A DNA stretch of 64,000 nucleotides from an uncultured Flavobacteriaceae bacterium (lineage in GTDB: Bacteria > Bacteroidota > Bacteroidia > Flavobacteriales > Flavobacteriaceae), in assembly GCA_943842625.1 (NCBI GenBank), contig CALTCK010000008.1:110635-174634 (forward strand). Direction: 5' to 3'. Below, in pieces: positions 63,336 to 64,000 of the stretch. Both the position numbers and the translations under genes were made by a program. Below the pieces are notes generated by a model. That model was given only the letters and a program-made list of their open reading frames with translations. It did not search any database and had not been told where the DNA came from. Every line of letters starts with the position of its first letter. The first letter of the stretch is position 1.

Positions 63336-64000
63336 ATGCAAATTACGACGTACATAAATGATTTATTATATCGCTACGAATGTGTTATAATTCCTGGCTT
63401 TGGAGCCTTATTGACACAGTGTCATTCTGCCAGAATTGATAGCGATACTCATGTACTATTTCCGCCAACAAAAACCTTATCATTTAATAGGCAACTTCAA
63501 ACCAATGACGGATTGCTGGCCAACCATATTGCTTCTGTTGAAAAATGCAGCTATGAGTCTGCACTCCAAAAATTAAGAACCTACACTAAAAAATTATCTC
63601 TACAGTTAACAGAGGGAACGACTGTTTCTTTAAGTAATATTGGCGATTTTTGTTTGAATGAAGAAAATTCTGTTCAATTTACTCCTTCCTCTGCGCAAAA
63701 TTTTAATACCACTTCCTTTGGATTATCAGCTGTTGGAATTCATAAAGTTTCTAGACTAAAAGAGACTCATCAGCAAGAAGAAATAGTCCCTATTCCTATG
63801 AATCCTGGAAGGAGATTTAAAAATGGTTATTTAAAATACACTGCGATAGCTATAATAGCAGTTTCTTTAGTGAGTCTTGGAGGAATAAGTATGTATGAAG
63901 ACGAAGTACAAAAATATAATTTTGCTGAAAAACAAAAAGCAGTTACCGTTGTAGAAAATCAAATCCAACAAGCTACGTTTAGTCTCGAAAATCCATTACC
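63336..64000 (+). CDS. HU-CCDC81-like/SPOR-type envelope protein, 5' part
   Basis: Partial: only the first 221 codons are in the window. The start MQITTYINDLLYRYECVIIPGFGALL carries the VIIPGFGALL motif of the prokaryotic HU/CCDC81 domain; a second such domain follows (about 60-130, with LSNIGDF). A TM helix lies at about 168-186 (YTAIAIIAVSLVSLGGI). In relatives a SPOR peptidoglycan-binding domain comes next, but it is beyond the window end. Cytoplasmic HU-like domains plus membrane anchor plus SPOR would link the nucleoid or a filament to cell wall. Confidence 0.85.
   Translation, partial: MQITTYINDLLYRYECVIIPGFGALLTQCHSARIDSDTHVLFPPTKTLSFNRQLQTNDGLLANHIASVEKCSYESALQKLRTYTKKLSLQLTEGTTVSLSNIGDFCLNEENSVQFTPSSAQNFNTTSFGLSAVGIHKVSRLKETHQQEEIVPIPMNPGRRFKNGYLKYTAIAIIAVSLVSLGGISMYEDEVQKYNFAEKQKAVTVVENQIQQATFSLENPL

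Noticed and set aside
1..64000. CRISPR arrays, tRNA or rRNA genes, insertion sequences, integrase and att sites
   Set aside because: I looked through all gaps and saw no repeat-spacer pattern, cloverleaf, transposase or integrase motif.

Overview
The window is a stretch of chromosome from a low-GC, AT-rich Gram-negative bacterium of the Bacteroidota, most likely family Flavobacteriaceae. The evidence is: the pdxA / DUF177 / rpmF / fabH / accB / accC order; a GldH gliding lipoprotein; an IPExxxVDY-family protein; a cysteine-rich RicT/PSP1 protein; a start of an HU-CCDC81-like/SPOR cell-surface protein; an OmpA protein with thrombospondin type-3 calcium repeats; and many promoters of the Bacteroidota type (-7 box TAnnTTTG, sometimes with a TTG/TTTG -33 box 18-19 bases upstream). 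Shine-Dalgarno sequences are mostly weak or absent, as is usual in this phylum. I see no rRNA, tRNA, CRISPR array, prophage, integron or insertion sequence. The window is essentially core genome, densely packed, with 61 protein genes.

Layout. 1-5.2 kb: vitamin B6 (pdxA), ribosomal L32 unit (DUF177-rpmF) and start of fatty acid synthesis (fabH, accB, accC). 5.2-9.0 kb: a small Gre-fold-like protein, an acidic small protein, then asd, alr and tdk on the minus strand. 9.0-13.0 kb: an unknown protein with rsmI, recJ and a PolB-like exonuclease. 13.1-14.8 kb: two tandem PPK2 polyphosphate kinases. 14.9-20.3 kb: a large secreted VPS10/BNR-repeat protein, a NtrY-like histidine kinase and an enoyl-CoA hydratase. 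20.3-24.0 kb: HD phosphohydrolase, PlsC, bacilliredoxin, a TerB/DnaJ protein and a fatty-acid-hydroxylase-type membrane enzyme. 24.0-28.2 kb, minus: acpP-fabF-rnc, an IPExxxVDY protein and pyk. 28.4-32.6 kb: purN, a viroplasmin-type RNase H, a PfkB kinase and a PurF-like amidophosphoribosyltransferase.

32.7-35.1 kb is the least ordinary part: a lysine/isoleucine-rich unknown protein with a possible helix-turn-helix start, a 420-base intergenic region with two strong terminators and possible small-RNA units, and superoxide dismutase. 35.1-43.8 kb holds an AddA-like helicase-nuclease and an AddB-like nuclease, separated by kbl and an OmpA gene. 43.8-51.2 kb: hydrolase, GNAT, MATE transporter, QueD, LpxH-like phosphoesterase, saccharopine-dehydrogenase-like protein and a double ABC ATPase. 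51.2-56.9 kb is one minus-strand run, ricT-gldH-PBP1A-DUF3784-scoA-scoB. 57-64 kb: recA, an ECF-like sigma factor with a membrane-anchored beta-barrel-like partner, a second PlsC, trpS, dprA and the beginning of a HU/SPOR protein that runs off the window.

Themes: membrane lipid synthesis (fabH, accBC, acpP, fabF, two plsC, LpxH-like), cell wall and envelope (alr, asd, PBP1A, OmpA, GldH, HU/SPOR), DNA repair and uptake (recJ, AddAB-like, recA, dprA), and nucleotide metabolism (tdk, purN, PurF-like, PPK2). I found no clearly new defence or mobile system. The best leads are the 33.9-34.4 kb intergenic region with its candidate RNAs and operator-like repeat, the sigma/beta-barrel pair, the PfkB-PurF-like pair and the structured leader of the L32 unit. 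All functions are inferred from motifs read by eye; no database search was possible.
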